Shown: positions 1 to 10,254 of the stretch, in pieces
How the letters are laid out: the number at the start of each line of letters is the position of its first letter
Numbering within the stretch: the stretch's first letter is position 1
Assembly (NCBI GenBank): GCA_965226695.1
Contig: OZ245405.1
Coordinates: 1,550,001 to 1,614,000 of the forward strand
Direction of reading: 5' to 3'
Source: CATOSD01 sp965226695
Lineage (GTDB): Bacteria; Chloroflexota; Dehalococcoidia; Lucifugimonadales; CATOSD01
Length of the DNA stretch: 64,000 nt
Notes under the pieces: generated by a model
What the model was told of the DNA's origin: nothing
The model's database searches: none
Seen by the model: only the letters and a program-made list of their open reading frames with translations
Position numbers and translations under genes: made by a program

Positions 1-513
1 AGAGGTCCCTAGCTCGAGCCGAGCATCGCCCGTCCCACGAGACTCGAACCGGCCATCAGGGTCGTGATGCTGAAAGGGGAGACGACGAGTCCTCCTCAGG
101 GACGTTAGCACCGCGCAAGAATGGTGTCGTCCGACTACGTGCTGGCTTGAATTCCACCGCCCACGAGTACCTGAGTATTTCGTATCCTTTGTGAACTGCG
201 AATGTTGGCTTACAGTCCGCCGAGCCACATCTCGAAGACGGTTCTGTCTACCGTACACGTTGGTGGAGACGGCCGGACAGGAAACATTTTGCGGAAGAAA
301 TGATCAACACCTTGGAGCAGCGGAAGTGGTCATGGCTGCAGGAAGACAGGCGGCCGATGTTGCTCGGTGTGTCGTGGTGTTGGAGCAGGCTTTCCTGAGC
401 AAGCGCGTTTGGTACGGCGGTGTCCTCCCCAGCGTGGCCCGGTTTCCGGCCCTACCTCTCACCCAGAACCAGTGTCTGAAGAGATCGAACCCGCCACAGA
501 CTCAACTTGATGG
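1..513. other. Left flank with no recognisable gene
   Basis: This stretch lies downstream of the minus-strand adenylation-reductase gene and holds no coding region I can recognise. One plus-strand open frame at 191-541 (116 codons) has no family resemblance, is rich in Arg and Cys like a chance frame, and overlaps the end of the real gene. No tRNA, IS end or strong hairpin was evident. Confidence 0.5.
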
Positions 514-3500
514 TCACTTCCGTAGGAATTTGGTCACGTAGTCAACGTCGACTACGGGCATTCCCATACCGAGTTCCGACAATGCTTCGGAGAACCGGGT
601 GATGTCGTAGACACTGGTATCGGATAGGTACGGCTCGACTGACTCCAGGGACCGGACCAGAACTTTCAACTCCATGTCCTCGTCCCGGTCGGCCATTGTT
701 CCCAATCTTGATTTCCAGTCCCCTAATTGAGCGCGGTCCGCCACGTATCCGTGGTGCTCCATATAAGAAAAAACTTGATCGGCGGGTACGGGGGCCTGTT
801 GGACCACGTTGTATACCCTGCCCAGGTGCCTGGGATCGTCGGACATTTTCGTTATCGCCTTGACCAGAAAATCGACCGGCGTCATCTCGAAGAACCAGTC
901 CGGCGCCAAGGGGGCACATCCGAGGCGGGCGCAAGCCTTGATAGTCAACGAGAGAAAGTCATTCGGGTTGACCGTGCCCGTACCGCTGTGGTGGCCAATG
1001 TTGCCGGGACGGAAGATGCATACCGGCAGTCCTCGTGACTCAGCCTGCCAGAAGAGCCGTTCCGCAACCCATTTGGCTTGATTGTAGCCCCCCTCCATCC
1101 TGTCAACGAAGCTGTCTATGTCGCTGTTTTCAAGGTAGGGGTTGTCGTCTCCTCCCGGGAAGACGCCGTTGGATGAAATGTACTGGACCGGCTTGGTTAC
1201 GTCGGTGCAGGCGAACTTGAGCACCTCCAAAGTCCCGCCGACAGTGTGGGGCTTGGCTGCGGAATAAGGGTAGGCGTAATTGACGGAGGCGGCGCAATGG
1301 AAAATCAGGTCGATCTCTTTTGCCAGCCGCCGGTACTCCTCATCGTCCAGACCCATCCGGGGCCGGGTGAGGTCTCCATAAACCGGAGCGATCCGTTGTT
1401 CGGGTGACTGGTCGGCCAGCCCGTAAAATCTCAGAGTGTCTAGGACGCGGTTGGTGGACCTGTCTTGTCCTGAATCCCGGTCCCTTACCAGGCAGTAGAA
1501 CCGGGTATCGGTTCCCGCGGCGCGCAGCAGCTCGTCCAGCAGAAAGGCTCCCAGGAATCCGGTAGTTCCCGTCACGAGGACTGAGGACGCCTCGCTGAGA
1601 CGTGTAATTCTCGGGGCGCCTCCTGGTGAAATATCCGGGTCCAGGATCGAGTCCTCGGCCAGCGGAATTCTGGGTTCCATATTCGGCCCTCTTTCTTCCA
1701 AGTACGCTCCCAACTCACTTATGGTGGGGTACTCGTAGATCTCTGTGCCCCGCAGCTCGATCCCGAAAAGCTGTTCGATGCCCAGGGTGAGTCCCAGGCC
1801 CGCCAGGGAATGGCCGCCGAGGTCAAAGAAGTTCCAGTCATCTTCCAGTGATTCAGTGTCGACATCCAGCGCTTCGCTCCATAGCTCCCGCAAGACCCTG
1901 TGACGCTCGGCTGCGGTTGCGTGCTTGGAAAGCCTACCGCGCCGCTTGACGGCGGGGCTCGTGGTCCGCAGTGCGGGCAACGCTTTGCGCTCCAGTTTGC
2001 CCGTCTGTTGATTTAATGGGAGCGTCTCCAGTTCCATGAAGTGGCTGGGCACCATGTAAAGCGGCAGATGCCGTTCCAGCAGGGCACGCAGGTCTCTGCT
2101 CGTCCGGCTCTTCGCATCGACCTTCCACGCCGCCTGCGGCCCCCGGACGACGTAAGCGACGAGTCGCTTGTTAGCTTCGTCCTCGTCCTCGTTCTCGGCC
2201 AACACCGCCGCATCCGCCGCGTCACAGTGCTGGCGGATGGTCTCCTCGATGGCGCTCAGGTAAACGGTGTAGCCCCTGATCTTGACCATCGAATCGTTAC
2301 GGCCGATGATCGTTGTCAGACCCCGCGCATCAACCTTGGCCAAGTCTCCGGTGGCATAATACCTCTTGCCGTTCCATCTGACAAACCTCTCGGAATCCAG
2401 CCCGGGCCTGTTCAGATAGCCCCGGGCCAGCCCGCGACCGCCAATGAAGAGCTCCCCGACTCCGCTGGAAGCCAGGTCCGACTGCCCTTCCGGGAGCACC
2501 CGGAGTGTCACGCCGTCCATAGCGTAACCGACCGGGCACGCATCCCTGGTGTCGAGGCACAAGTCCGTCAGTTCAATGGTGCAAACGTCGTGGGTCTCAC
2601 TGATGCTGTAGGTGTTGAACACGCGCGTAGACCGGGGTAGAACGTCCAGGGCCATCTTCAGCAGGCTGGTTGGCACCACCTCGCCGTTCAGCCAGACCAC
2701 TCGCAGTGAGGACAGGCGGGCGCGCAATCGTTCTGGGCTTGCCGAGCTCAAAATCCCCTGTAGCAACGACGGAGTGAATAGGACCTCGGTTATCCGGTGC
2801 TCTGCTATAAACTTGGTTAGGGCGCGCGGTGCGAACACCACATCATCAGGAATCACGTAAACGGTTCCTCCCTTCAAAAGCGGCCGGAGGAACTCCCAGG
2901 GAAAGAAGACATTGCAGGCGACCCTGTCCCCGACACCGTAGGAGCTGAACTTGTACCTGGCCAAGTAGGATGAGATCAGGGAGCCGCTGGTCTGCATCAC
3001 TCCCTTGGGCTGTCCTGTTGTGCCGGAGGTGTATGGGAGGAACGCCAGGTCGCCGGTGTCAACACAGGCTTCACCGTTCTCGGAAGGGACCGCTCTCCAG
3101 GACTGGTCGGAGTCAACGGCCAATAGACGAGGCCCAGCGAATTTACTCAGTCTCGGTAAGTGCCGCGCCTTGGTGATCACCACCTTGGGTTGGGACTCGG
3201 ACACCAGCGTACCAAGCAGAGAATCGGGGAGGTCCAGGGGCACGGGCATGAAGGCCGCACCGGCCTTCAATGTTCCAATGCTCGCGGCGATGTACTCCGG
3301 GCAGGTCTCCATGCATATGCCTACCGGATCATCGGTTGACACGCCGCAACGTCGAAGGTAGGCCCCCAAGGCATCCGTCGCCTGGTCCAGTTGTGCATAG
3401 GATGTCTGCTCGGCGCCGAAGACTATCGCCGGAGTGTCTGGAGTCTCCGTCGCTTGAGCCTTGAAAAGCTGATGCAAACCACTCTCAGCGGGATTCAATT

Positions 3501-3531
3501 CGCCATCACAAGCATCCCTAAACGTATTCAA
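514..3531 (-). CDS. NRPS-like adenylation-thiolation-reductase (carboxylic acid reductase-like)
   Basis: A 1005-residue, three-domain enzyme. The adenylation domain (about 20-530) shows the A3 loop YTSGTTGQPKG near 167, a YATGDLAK A7 motif, and GKLERKALP with the A10 lysine. A carrier domain follows with LGGHSLAGL; its serine near 572 is the phosphopantetheine site. The C-terminal half is a thioester reductase with GTTGFLG nucleotide loop near 657 and YNQAK catalytic Tyr/Lys near 813. Such enzymes activate a carboxylic acid with ATP, load it on the carrier and release it reductively as an aldehyde or alcohol with NADPH. The usual Asp235 of amino-acid-activating domains appears replaced (FFPWEF region), hinting at a substrate without an alpha-amino group; that alignment was by eye. 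There is no condensation domain, so it is a stand-alone reductase. The start is TTG with no clear ribosome site, so the N-terminus may differ slightly. It is divergent from a methyltransferase gene. Confidence 0.85.
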   Translation of the reverse strand: MNTFRDACDGELNPAESGLHQLFKAQATETPDTPAIVFGAEQTSYAQLDQATDALGAYLRRCGVSTDDPVGICMETCPEYIAASIGTLKAGAAFMPVPLDLPDSLLGTLVSESQPKVVITKARHLPRLSKFAGPRLLAVDSDQSWRAVPSENGEACVDTGDLAFLPYTSGTTGQPKGVMQTSGSLISSYLARYKFSSYGVGDRVACNVFFPWEFLRPLLKGGTVYVIPDDVVFAPRALTKFIAEHRITEVLFTPSLLQGILSSASPERLRARLSSLRVVWLNGEVVPTSLLKMALDVLPRSTRVFNTYSISETHDVCTIELTDLCLDTRDACPVGYAMDGVTLRVLPEGQSDLASSGVGELFIGGRGLARGYLNRPGLDSERFVRWNGKRYYATGDLAKVDARGLTTIIGRNDSMVKIRGYTVYLSAIEETIRQHCDAADAAVLAENEDEDEANKRLVAYVVRGPQAAWKVDAKSRTSRDLRALLERHLPLYMVPSHFMELETLPLNQQTGKLERKALPALRTTSPAVKRRGRLSKHATAAERHRVLRELWSEALDVDTESLEDDWNFFDLGGHSLAGLGLTLGIEQLFGIELRGTEIYEYPTISELGAYLEERGPNMEPRIPLAEDSILDPDISPGGAPRITRLSEASSVLVTGTTGFLGAFLLDELLRAAGTDTRFYCLVRDRDSGQDRSTNRVLDTLRFYGLADQSPEQRIAPVYGDLTRPRMGLDDEEYRRLAKEIDLIFHCAASVNYAYPYSAAKPHTVGGTLEVLKFACTDVTKPVQYISSNGVFPGGDDNPYLENSDIDSFVDRMEGGYNQAKWVAERLFWQAESRGLPVCIFRPGNIGHHSGTGTVNPNDFLSLTIKACARLGCAPLAPDWFFEMTPVDFLVKAITKMSDDPRHLGRVYNVVQQAPVPADQVFSYMEHHGYVADRAQLGDWKSRLGTMADRDEDMELKVLVRSLESVEPYLSDTSVYDITRFSEALSELGMGMPVVDVDYVTKFLRK

Positions 3532-3576
3532 GCAAAACGGGCGTCTGTTCTAGATTGCTAAAGGATAATTACCCAG

Positions 3577-3605
3577 TTTACAAAATGTAGAACCTAAAGT
3601 AAATT
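3577..3605 (+). promoter_or_regulatory. Candidate sigma70 promoter of the methyltransferase gene
   Basis: TTTACA (3577-3582) and TAAATT (3600-3605) are separated by 17 bases in an AT-rich divergent intergenic region between the reductase and methyltransferase genes, about 60 bases before the methyltransferase start. The -35 box matches consensus in 5 of 6 positions and the -10 box in 4 of 6. Confidence 0.4.
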
Positions 3606-3668
3606 ATGACTCAATATCGATGGTAACTTTCCGTCGCAACGCAAACCGGCGTCTTCAAGGGTGTCCAC

Positions 3669-4358
3669 ATGCGAATCGACTCACTGGACTTTTACCGGGA
3701 ACACGCCCGGAGATATTCCCAGCTGTCCCACGAGTTCACCCACTCGGTGTATACCGGTTCCTCTCACCCGGCGCTGAGAGGGGACCTAGACCTGCTCAAT
3801 CGAGTTGTCGAGCTGGCGCGGGGGAGTCGCGGGCTGGACGCAGGGTGCGGGGCGGGAGCCCGGGACGTTCATCTGTTGTATACGTGGGGGTACGACATCT
3901 ACGGAATTGACGCGGTGGACGAAAACATCAGCTTGGGCAGAGAGTTGCACCCGGAAATAGCGGACAAGCTCAACGTCGCCGATCTGCGAGAGCCCCTGCC
4001 GTTTGAGTCAGGCTGCTTCGATTTCATCCTATGCAACGCCGTCATACAGCATCTGGCGCCAGAGGTCGCTGAAACCACGACGATCCCGGAGTTGGCGAGA
4101 GTCCTGGCCCCCGGAGGTGTCCTGCAGCTCATGTTCAAGACCGGTTCAGGGGTAGCCACCGTAAGTGACCGGGCCTATGGAGCGGACGGCCTGTCCAGGT
4201 CGTTTCAACTTTACGACGAGCACCGTTTGCTGAGCATCCTCGAGGACTGCAGGTGCTTTCTGGTGAGACCGGAGGGGAGCAAGGACTTGGGCGGAGTGCT
4301 GTATTTCAGCGACCCGAAGCCGATGCGCTACTGTGCCTTCTGGGTGAGGAAGGCTTAG
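3669..4358 (+). CDS. Class I SAM-dependent methyltransferase
   Basis: A 229-residue protein with a standard Rossmann methyltransferase core. Motif I is LDAGCGAGARD near residue 58, followed by the acidic end of strand 2 (YGIDAVDENI) and a post-core LAPGGVLQLMFK segment typical of the Methyltransf_11/25 group. There is no signal peptide or membrane helix, so it should be cytosolic. The methyl acceptor cannot be read from sequence. Its divergent pairing with the adenylation-reductase gene, with a shared AT-rich intergenic region, suggests it tailors the same small metabolite, but this is inference. The ATG start is preceded by weak ribosome-binding sequence. The frame is intact. Confidence 0.85.
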   Translation: MRIDSLDFYREHARRYSQLSHEFTHSVYTGSSHPALRGDLDLLNRVVELARGSRGLDAGCGAGARDVHLLYTWGYDIYGIDAVDENISLGRELHPEIADKLNVADLREPLPFESGCFDFILCNAVIQHLAPEVAETTTIPELARVLAPGGVLQLMFKTGSGVATVSDRAYGADGLSRSFQLYDEHRLLSILEDCRCFLVRPEGSKDLGGVLYFSDPKPMRYCAFWVRKA

Positions 4359-4368
4359 GCCTACCCGT

Positions 4369-4653
4369 TCACAAGGACAACGGGCGAACATCCAGGGTAG
4401 CCGCCGTCTCTTGGATCGCGGCTGCGGACAAGCCCGCGATACCGGCTACTTCGCACTTGAGCCCGGCGTAGCCCGTGGCGAACCGTGCGCTGCTTTCCAG
4501 CGGCCATCCTGCCCGGAAACCGTAGATGATTCCGGCCGAAAAGGCGGCGCCGGCCCCGTAGCAGTCAACCACCTTTACCCGCGGCGCCTTGATGCAATAG
4601 GCCTGCCGCCCTTGGGCCATCAGGCAACCCTCTCCGCCGAGGGTCACCAGCAC
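4369..4653 (-). pseudogene. PfkB-family sugar kinase, C-terminal remnant
   Basis: About 95 codons matching the C-terminal third of ribokinase/PfkB kinases: a VTLGGEGCL strand-loop, then the signature region that should read D-T-x-G-A-G-D. Here it reads DCYGAGAAF, so the catalytic base aspartate is replaced by alanine. The N-terminal two thirds are missing; the frame stops about 20 bases from the first base of an insertion-sequence end at 4673. The gene was therefore probably cut by that insertion or an associated deletion, and the missing aspartate shows the remainder is not functional. Confidence 0.7.
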
Positions 4654-4672
4654 AGTTTCCGTTCTGAAATTG

Positions 4673-5082
4673 TGTTGTTGTTCAGCATAAGCGTCACAAG
4701 TAACTGTTCAGCAAGAATGTCACATCATCCATAATGTGACGTTGAACCAAAAGGAACAGGCAAGGCTTCAGCCAGCGATACGTGAGGGGCTCTGTGCTTG
4801 TGACCACCAACCTGCCGTTCGACGAGTGGACCGAGGTGTTCGGGTCCGAGAGGCTCACCGGGGCCTTGCTGGACAGGCTGACACACCACGTGCACATTCT
4901 CGAGATGAACGGTGAGAGCTACAGACTGAAGCAGAGCAGACAGACCGCCACTACGCTGTCCTCTGACTGACCTCCGACCTCAATCCCACACCAGTCAGAG
5001 CCGACATTTTCCCTGACCAATTGGACGCAGGTGGTACACTTTGGCACCGCCCCGGAGGTCCAAAATGGCGCCGCCCTTGACA
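4673..5082 (+). mobile_element. Composite IS remnant: ISNCY-like left end joined to an istB 3' fragment
   Basis: Bases 4673 to about 4766 repeat the left end and first codons of the ISNCY-like element seen at 13959 and 21062, including the two terminal repeats (ttcagcataagcgtcac and ttcagcaagaatgtcac). The sequence then switches without a gap, at about 4765-4770, to the last 65 or so codons of IS21 istB. A short segment at about 5003-5018 resembles an outward IS end, and ccgcccttgaca at 5071-5082 is a motif that recurs at other IS borders here. The block is a recombination scar rather than a working element. Confidence 0.65.
4768..4970 (+). pseudogene. IstB transposition helper, C-terminal fragment
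   Basis: The encoded fragment (QRYVRGSVLVTTNLPFDEW onward) is nearly identical over about 60 residues to the C-terminus of the IstB protein encoded at 18714-19496. The Walker A and B regions are absent, so no ATPase function is possible. The last few residues differ (TLSSD instead of the alanine-rich tail). It is fused to an unrelated IS left end and sits in front of the truncated cadherin gene. Confidence 0.75.
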
Positions 5083-5311
5083 TAGGTGGATGCCAGGGGT
5101 CCAGGCCACGCTTTCGATGTCTACTAGACACTTGCACCGGGTGCGTCATCGACTGTAAGGCTTGCCGCATGTGTACATCGAAGTTTTGGGTAGCCGCGCC
5201 AGGGCGGCGTGGGCTAATTCTTCTCTGCGCGAGCGGCTGCGGCCGCTCCGGTGAGTCTCGCCGTCAATGTGTAGGACAATGCGGCAAAGTTGTGCTGGTT
5301 AAGTCCTGGCG

Positions 5312-8300
5312 ATGAACATAGACGAACCGCCCGTGATACCGGGAGACAGCACCATAAACAACTACCTAGTGAACGGAACTGCGACTATCGAAACCTACAC
5401 TGCCGTGGATCCCGAGGGCGATACGTCAATTAGCTGGAGCCTGTCTGGAACAGATAGGGAGGATTTCACGATCACCGACGGTGAGTTGAAATTTGCGAGC
5501 AGCCCCAACCATGAACGACCGGAAGACTCCAACCGGGACAACCACTACGAGGTCACCGTCCAGGCTACAGACTCCAACAACATGAGGGGCGAGATTCATG
5601 TTGACGTCATTGTCACTGGAGTTAACGAACTCCCGGTACTGGAGGGTCCGGAAACCATCAACGACTATCCGGAGAATGCCAGCATCGGCAGACAGGTCGC
5701 CCGATTCACTGCAACCGATCCTGAGCGAGCCGCAGTCCGACTGTGGTTGACGGGAGCAGACAGTAGTGCCTTTACACTCAGTTTCAGCGGTGTCCTAACC
5801 TTCCACAACCCACCAGACTACGAAGACCAGTCCGGCTATACCATCACGGTGAACGCTGAGGCCGGAGGAGATTCGGTTACCAAAATCGTGACCATCAACA
5901 TACAACACTTGGAGGAGGCCGGATCTGTAACGCTGTCGGCTGTGCAACCCCAGGCGGGTATTTCCTTTGCGGCTACTCTGGAGGATGACGATGGGCCCAT
6001 TGGGACCGAATGGCAGTGGTACCGAACATCCAGCCGGGCAAGCACCGGCACCACCATCGTGAACGCGACCACCCGCTCATACACCCCAGATGACGATGAT
6101 GTAGGCAGTTATCTTAGGGCCGTCGCAACGTACGACGACGACCACGGCCTGGACAAGACGACAAGCGCGGTAAGCGATTACAAGGTTCAAGCAGAGCAGG
6201 TGGAGAATTTTGCCCCCGAATTCGCCGATCCCGCAGCAGAACGAAGCGTCCCAGAAAATACGCCCCGAGGGAGAAACGTCGGTGCGCGGGTTAGGGCCAC
6301 CTACCCCAACAACGAAAGGCTGACCTACACGCTGTCTGTCTCAAGCGAATTCGAAATTGACAGATCTTCCGGCCAATTGCGTACGAAGGGCGATCTAGAT
6401 CACGAAGCCGACGAAACTCGATCGGTAACCGTTACAGCGACCGACCCGTCCAACGAGTCGGGCAGCATCACAATCACAATCAACATCGACGACATCGACG
6501 AAACGCCTATCGTAACAGGGCCGACCGGCCTTGAATTTCCGGAGGGCACGGAAGCGCTCAAACTCTTAGAATCCTACACAGCCACAGACCCGGATAGAGA
6601 AGGCATCGAGTTAGCCGTGACCGGCGCCGACAGCGAAGATTTTACCTTCACGGTGGGGGCCTCTATTTCAGCGCCGTCCCCGACTTCGAAGAACCCGCCG
6701 ACTCCAACCGGGACAACCGATACCAATTGACAATCGAAGCTAGGGAACAAGGCGATGGCGTTAGTATCGGCAGACACAACGTCACTGTGCAAGTGACGAA
6801 TGTAGACGAGCCAGGAATAGTGGGAGCTAACACGGAAGTACCACGCGTTGGACAAGTCGTGAGACTCAACGTAGATGATGAGGACGGCGGTGAGTCAGTC
6901 AGGAAGTGGAAGTGGGAAAGGGGTGTTCCCAATAGCCCATGCGTCACCAATGGTGTTTCGACGGTCACCAACTGGGAACTCATCCCAGGGGCTACCGGAA
7001 GCTCCTATACACCTACGACCACGGATGAGGGTAATTGCATAAGGACAACAGTCATTTGCAACGACAGAACGGGGACCGGCAAGATTCTCGAGTTCACAAC
7101 GGAGAGCACCGTGGACCTAGCCCCTTACTTCACGCAAGACCCCCCGGTTTTCAGTGTTTAAGAGAACTCGGACTCTGGCCGGAACGTCGGTCAAGTGCAA
7201 GCCAGGCATGGTGCAAACGACACGCTGACCTACACTCTTACAGGATCGGACGCAATTTACTTCACTATCGACTCTGGAACCGGTCAGCTTCGCACAAGCT
7301 CTCAACTCCTTGACTACGAAACCCAGCCAAGTCCAGAGGCGCAAGTCGAGGTTCTGGCCACTGATTCTAACTGCAAAACTGCCACCATCACCGTAACCAT
7401 TAACGTAACTGACGAATGCAGGTCGTCGAGCGAATCGCCGTGCGCTCCCGGTAGGCCCAGCGCTTCCTTGGCATCCAGCACCAGCCTACTAGTTTCTTGG
7501 TTCTCACCTAGTTCCATCACTGACATCACCGATCACGACCTACGTTATCAGGAATTAGGAAACGTTGACGCCTGGATAGTAGTGTTAAACGTAGGTACGG
7601 ACCGATCGTACACCATCGAAAACCTTATCGAGAACACAAGCTACGAGGTACAAGTCAGAGCAAGAAATGCCAACGGAGAAGGCGAATGGTCAGCGTCGAG
7701 CACAGGGGGATCCGGAGTTATTGGCCCACCGCCACCTCCCCCCGGACCAGGCGGAGGAGGTGGCGGAAGCTCCAATAGTGCTCCTGAAATCACAGGGCCC
7801 GGGCAACTCCAATACCCGGAGCACAGCACTGAACCGGTAGCCACCTACGAGGCCGAAGACCCTGAGGGCACCGCAATTAGGTGGGAGATAGAAGACGCAG
7901 ACCATGAGCATTTCCGTATCTCGGTGGATGGTGTCCTCCGTTTCATAATGCCTCCGGACTATGAAAACCCCATAGACTTTCGTCTGAGTAACACCTACGA
8001 GATTCGCCTCCTTGCCTTCGACAGCGGTATCCCTTCCCAGTCAGGCCGATTACAGGTAAGGATTGAGATCAAACGGGTCAACGAAATCGGTCCGGTCAAA
8101 GGAGAGACCCAAGTCTCGGTGGACGAAAACCTTTCCGGCCCCATTGCTCAATACCAGGCACAAGACCCGGAGGGCGACGCCATACAGTGGTTCCTCTCAG
8201 GCCCAGACTCGGCTGTATTCCAGATAGACGAAGGCGGAACTCTGTCTCTGAACGGCACTCTTGACTTCGAAGCCCCAGGGAGCGCCACCGGTACTAATGA

Positions 8301-9135
8301 CTACGCTCTTACCGTTGTTGCCACCGATGACGGAAAGCCCCCAACATCCCAGGAGCTGCAAGTGACTGTCACGGTAACCGGCATTAACGAATAACCTGTG
8401 GATACTCCAGTACCTCTCGTTGAGTTGACCGCCGGTAATCCCGTCACGACCCTGGACCTCAAGGAGTTCTTCGCAGACCCTGATGGAGATTCACTAACTT
8501 ATGCCGTCGATGGCGGCGAAGATACCAAGGCAGCCTTGGTCGTGGTGGAGGAAAGCATCCTGTACATAACTCCCCTGGACGATGGGACCGCATCCTTCCT
8601 CGTTACCGCCACCGACCCCGCAGGGTTGAGTGCAACTGGCGCCTTCGATGTGTCCGTAGTCAGTCCGCCGTCCCCGCCGATTACCACACCTACACCCACG
8701 CCGACCCCCGCACCCACACCCATCTCTGCGCCAACACTCCTGCCTTCTGCCACGCCTATTCCGGTACCCACTGCCACGCCTACACCGACACTGACGCCTG
8801 TGCCCACTCGTACACCCCTACCGACTCCCGTGTCTGCTGCCACGCCTATTCTTACGCCAACGCCCCTGCCCACCATGGAGTCTGCAACTACGCCTACACC
8901 GACTTCCATACTTTCGCCCACACCCGCAGCGACTCCAGCTCTCAAGCCCACATCAACCTCCACACCTGTATCCAGCCCCACACTGGACGACACAACAGTT
9001 GTTGAACCCGACACCCCCACAGCATCCGAGCAAACAGGTGTCCCGGCTTGGCTAACAGTCCTCATCATTGTCGTATCTTCCCTGGCCATTGTTGGCGCAG
9101 CCGCCTACGCCTATCGGAATCTACGGCAACCGTAG
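5312..9135 (+). pseudogene. Cadherin/Fn3 repeat surface protein, decayed and 5'-truncated
   Basis: Four consecutive open frames encode one long secreted-type protein. Domains in order: cadherin-like repeats (NEPPVI/DPEGD-type calcium motifs), an Ig-like domain near 5930-6190, more cadherin repeats, a fibronectin type III domain (7440-7710), a PPPPPPGPGGGGGG linker, two further cadherin repeats, a Pro/Thr-rich stalk (about 8680-8960), and a C-terminal membrane helix (WLTVLIIVVSSLAIVGAAAY) with a short basic tail. Three lesions break it: a lost G in the run at 6655-6659 that shifts frame, a TAA at 7159-7161 and a TAA at 8392-8394. Reading across each one restores the expected repeat sequence. 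No signal peptide exists: the first repeat begins in mid-domain right after the IS scar, so the 5' end has been removed. It would have been a membrane-anchored adhesin. Assembly error could explain single lesions but hardly all four defects. Confidence 0.8.
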
Positions 9136-9237
9136 ACATTCGGGGGAAAGCGAAGTGTGACGGGGAGACATAGCTAGTAGATTCATCTAGTACCGATTCC
9201 AGTTGTATGTGACAAGTTTAAGACATAGGTTAGTCTT

Positions 9238-9432
9238 GTGTATGATCCTATGAGGAGGACATACGAAGACATGGCTGCTCTCAAGTACAAGGTGGAGTTG
9301 AACGAGTCGGAACGGACACATCTCAAGCATATAGCGAGTCGTGGCGAGACTTCGGCCCGTAAGGTCAAGCGAGCGCTGGTGTTGCTGAAGGCAGACGGAG
9401 GCATGACCGACCGTGACATCGCGAGCGGTGAT
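9238..9432 (+). pseudogene. IS630-type transposase, N-terminal remnant
   Basis: About 65 codons (YKVELNESERTHL, RKVKRALVLLKAD, MTDRDIAS) match the N-terminal helix-turn-helix of IS630-family transposases. The DDE catalytic part is absent: similarity stops near 9432, where an IS21-type terminal repeat begins. The element was therefore overwritten by a later IS21 insertion. Confidence 0.65.
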
Positions 9433-9465
9433 CGACGTCAACCATTTTTGCCGGTTGCGCGACAA

Positions 9466-10254
9466 TCATTTTTGGCGGCCTGACTCCTTGTCTGTTTGAC
9501 GATTCTGCGCCGCGTTGGTCCTATAGCTCGGCACATCAAACTCCAGAATCACAGAGTGATGAACGATCCTGTCTATCGCCGCCGCGGTCGCCATTGGGTT
9601 TGCAAACACCTTCTCCCACTCGCTGAACACAAGGTTCGAGGTGATGCCCAGAGACCTGCGCTCGTAGCGTTCGGCTATCAATGTGAACAGCACCTCGGAC
9701 TCCTCGGCTCCCTGCGGCAGGTAACCCAGGTCGTCGAACACCAGCAGGTCGAAGTTGTCCAGCTTCCTGAGCATCCTGGGCAGCTCCAGGTCCCTCTTGG
9801 CAGCGAGCATGTCCTGCACCAGGCGGTAAGCTGGGATGAACAGGACCGAGCGGCCGGACTCGACCAGCCTGTGCCCTATGGCGCACATGGCATGGGTCTT
9901 GCCCGTGCCGGGCATCCCGAACGCCAGCACGTTGAGGCCACGGTCGACGAAGTCCCCCTCACCGAGCCTCTCGAGCTGCTGTCTGAGCTGCACCGGGGTC
10001 CTGTCGTGCTCGAAGGCGTCCCAGGTCTTGCCGGCAGGCAGCTTAGACGCTCTTCTCAGACGGTCCACCCGTCTGAGCCGCCTGTCCTCAGCCTCCTGCT
10101 CCAGTACCTCCACCAGGGTCACGAGAGCATCTGTGTGTCCGGCCTGACTGAACCTCCCGACGGTCTCGGCCGCAAGCGTTGGCAGCTTGAACTATCTGCA
10201 CAGCTCCCTGACACGTTCCGCCACTATGCTCAGTGCACCTGTATCAACCATCAT
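9466..10254 (-). pseudogene. IstB ATPase of IS21 lineage 1, with premature stop
   Basis: The ATPase core is complete, with Walker A FGMPGTGKTH and Walker B LLVFDDLGYLP, as in IS21 transposition helper proteins that assist IstA. The natural start is the ATG at 10254, which overlaps the istA stop in an ATGA. An in-frame TAG at 10192-10194 (codon 21) cuts the N-terminus; a downstream restart at 10122 would yield a 218-residue protein lacking the first helices. Since istA is also truncated, this copy should be dead unless complemented in trans. Confidence 0.75.

Noticed and set aside
191..541. 116-codon plus-strand open frame
   Set aside because: No homology, overlaps the end of the adenylation-reductase gene, no ribosome site.
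8680..8960. Possible CRISPR-like tandem repeats
   Set aside because: The repeats are degenerate codons of a Pro/Thr stalk, with no spacers and no cas genes. The same applies to 55870-55960 and 59560-60060.
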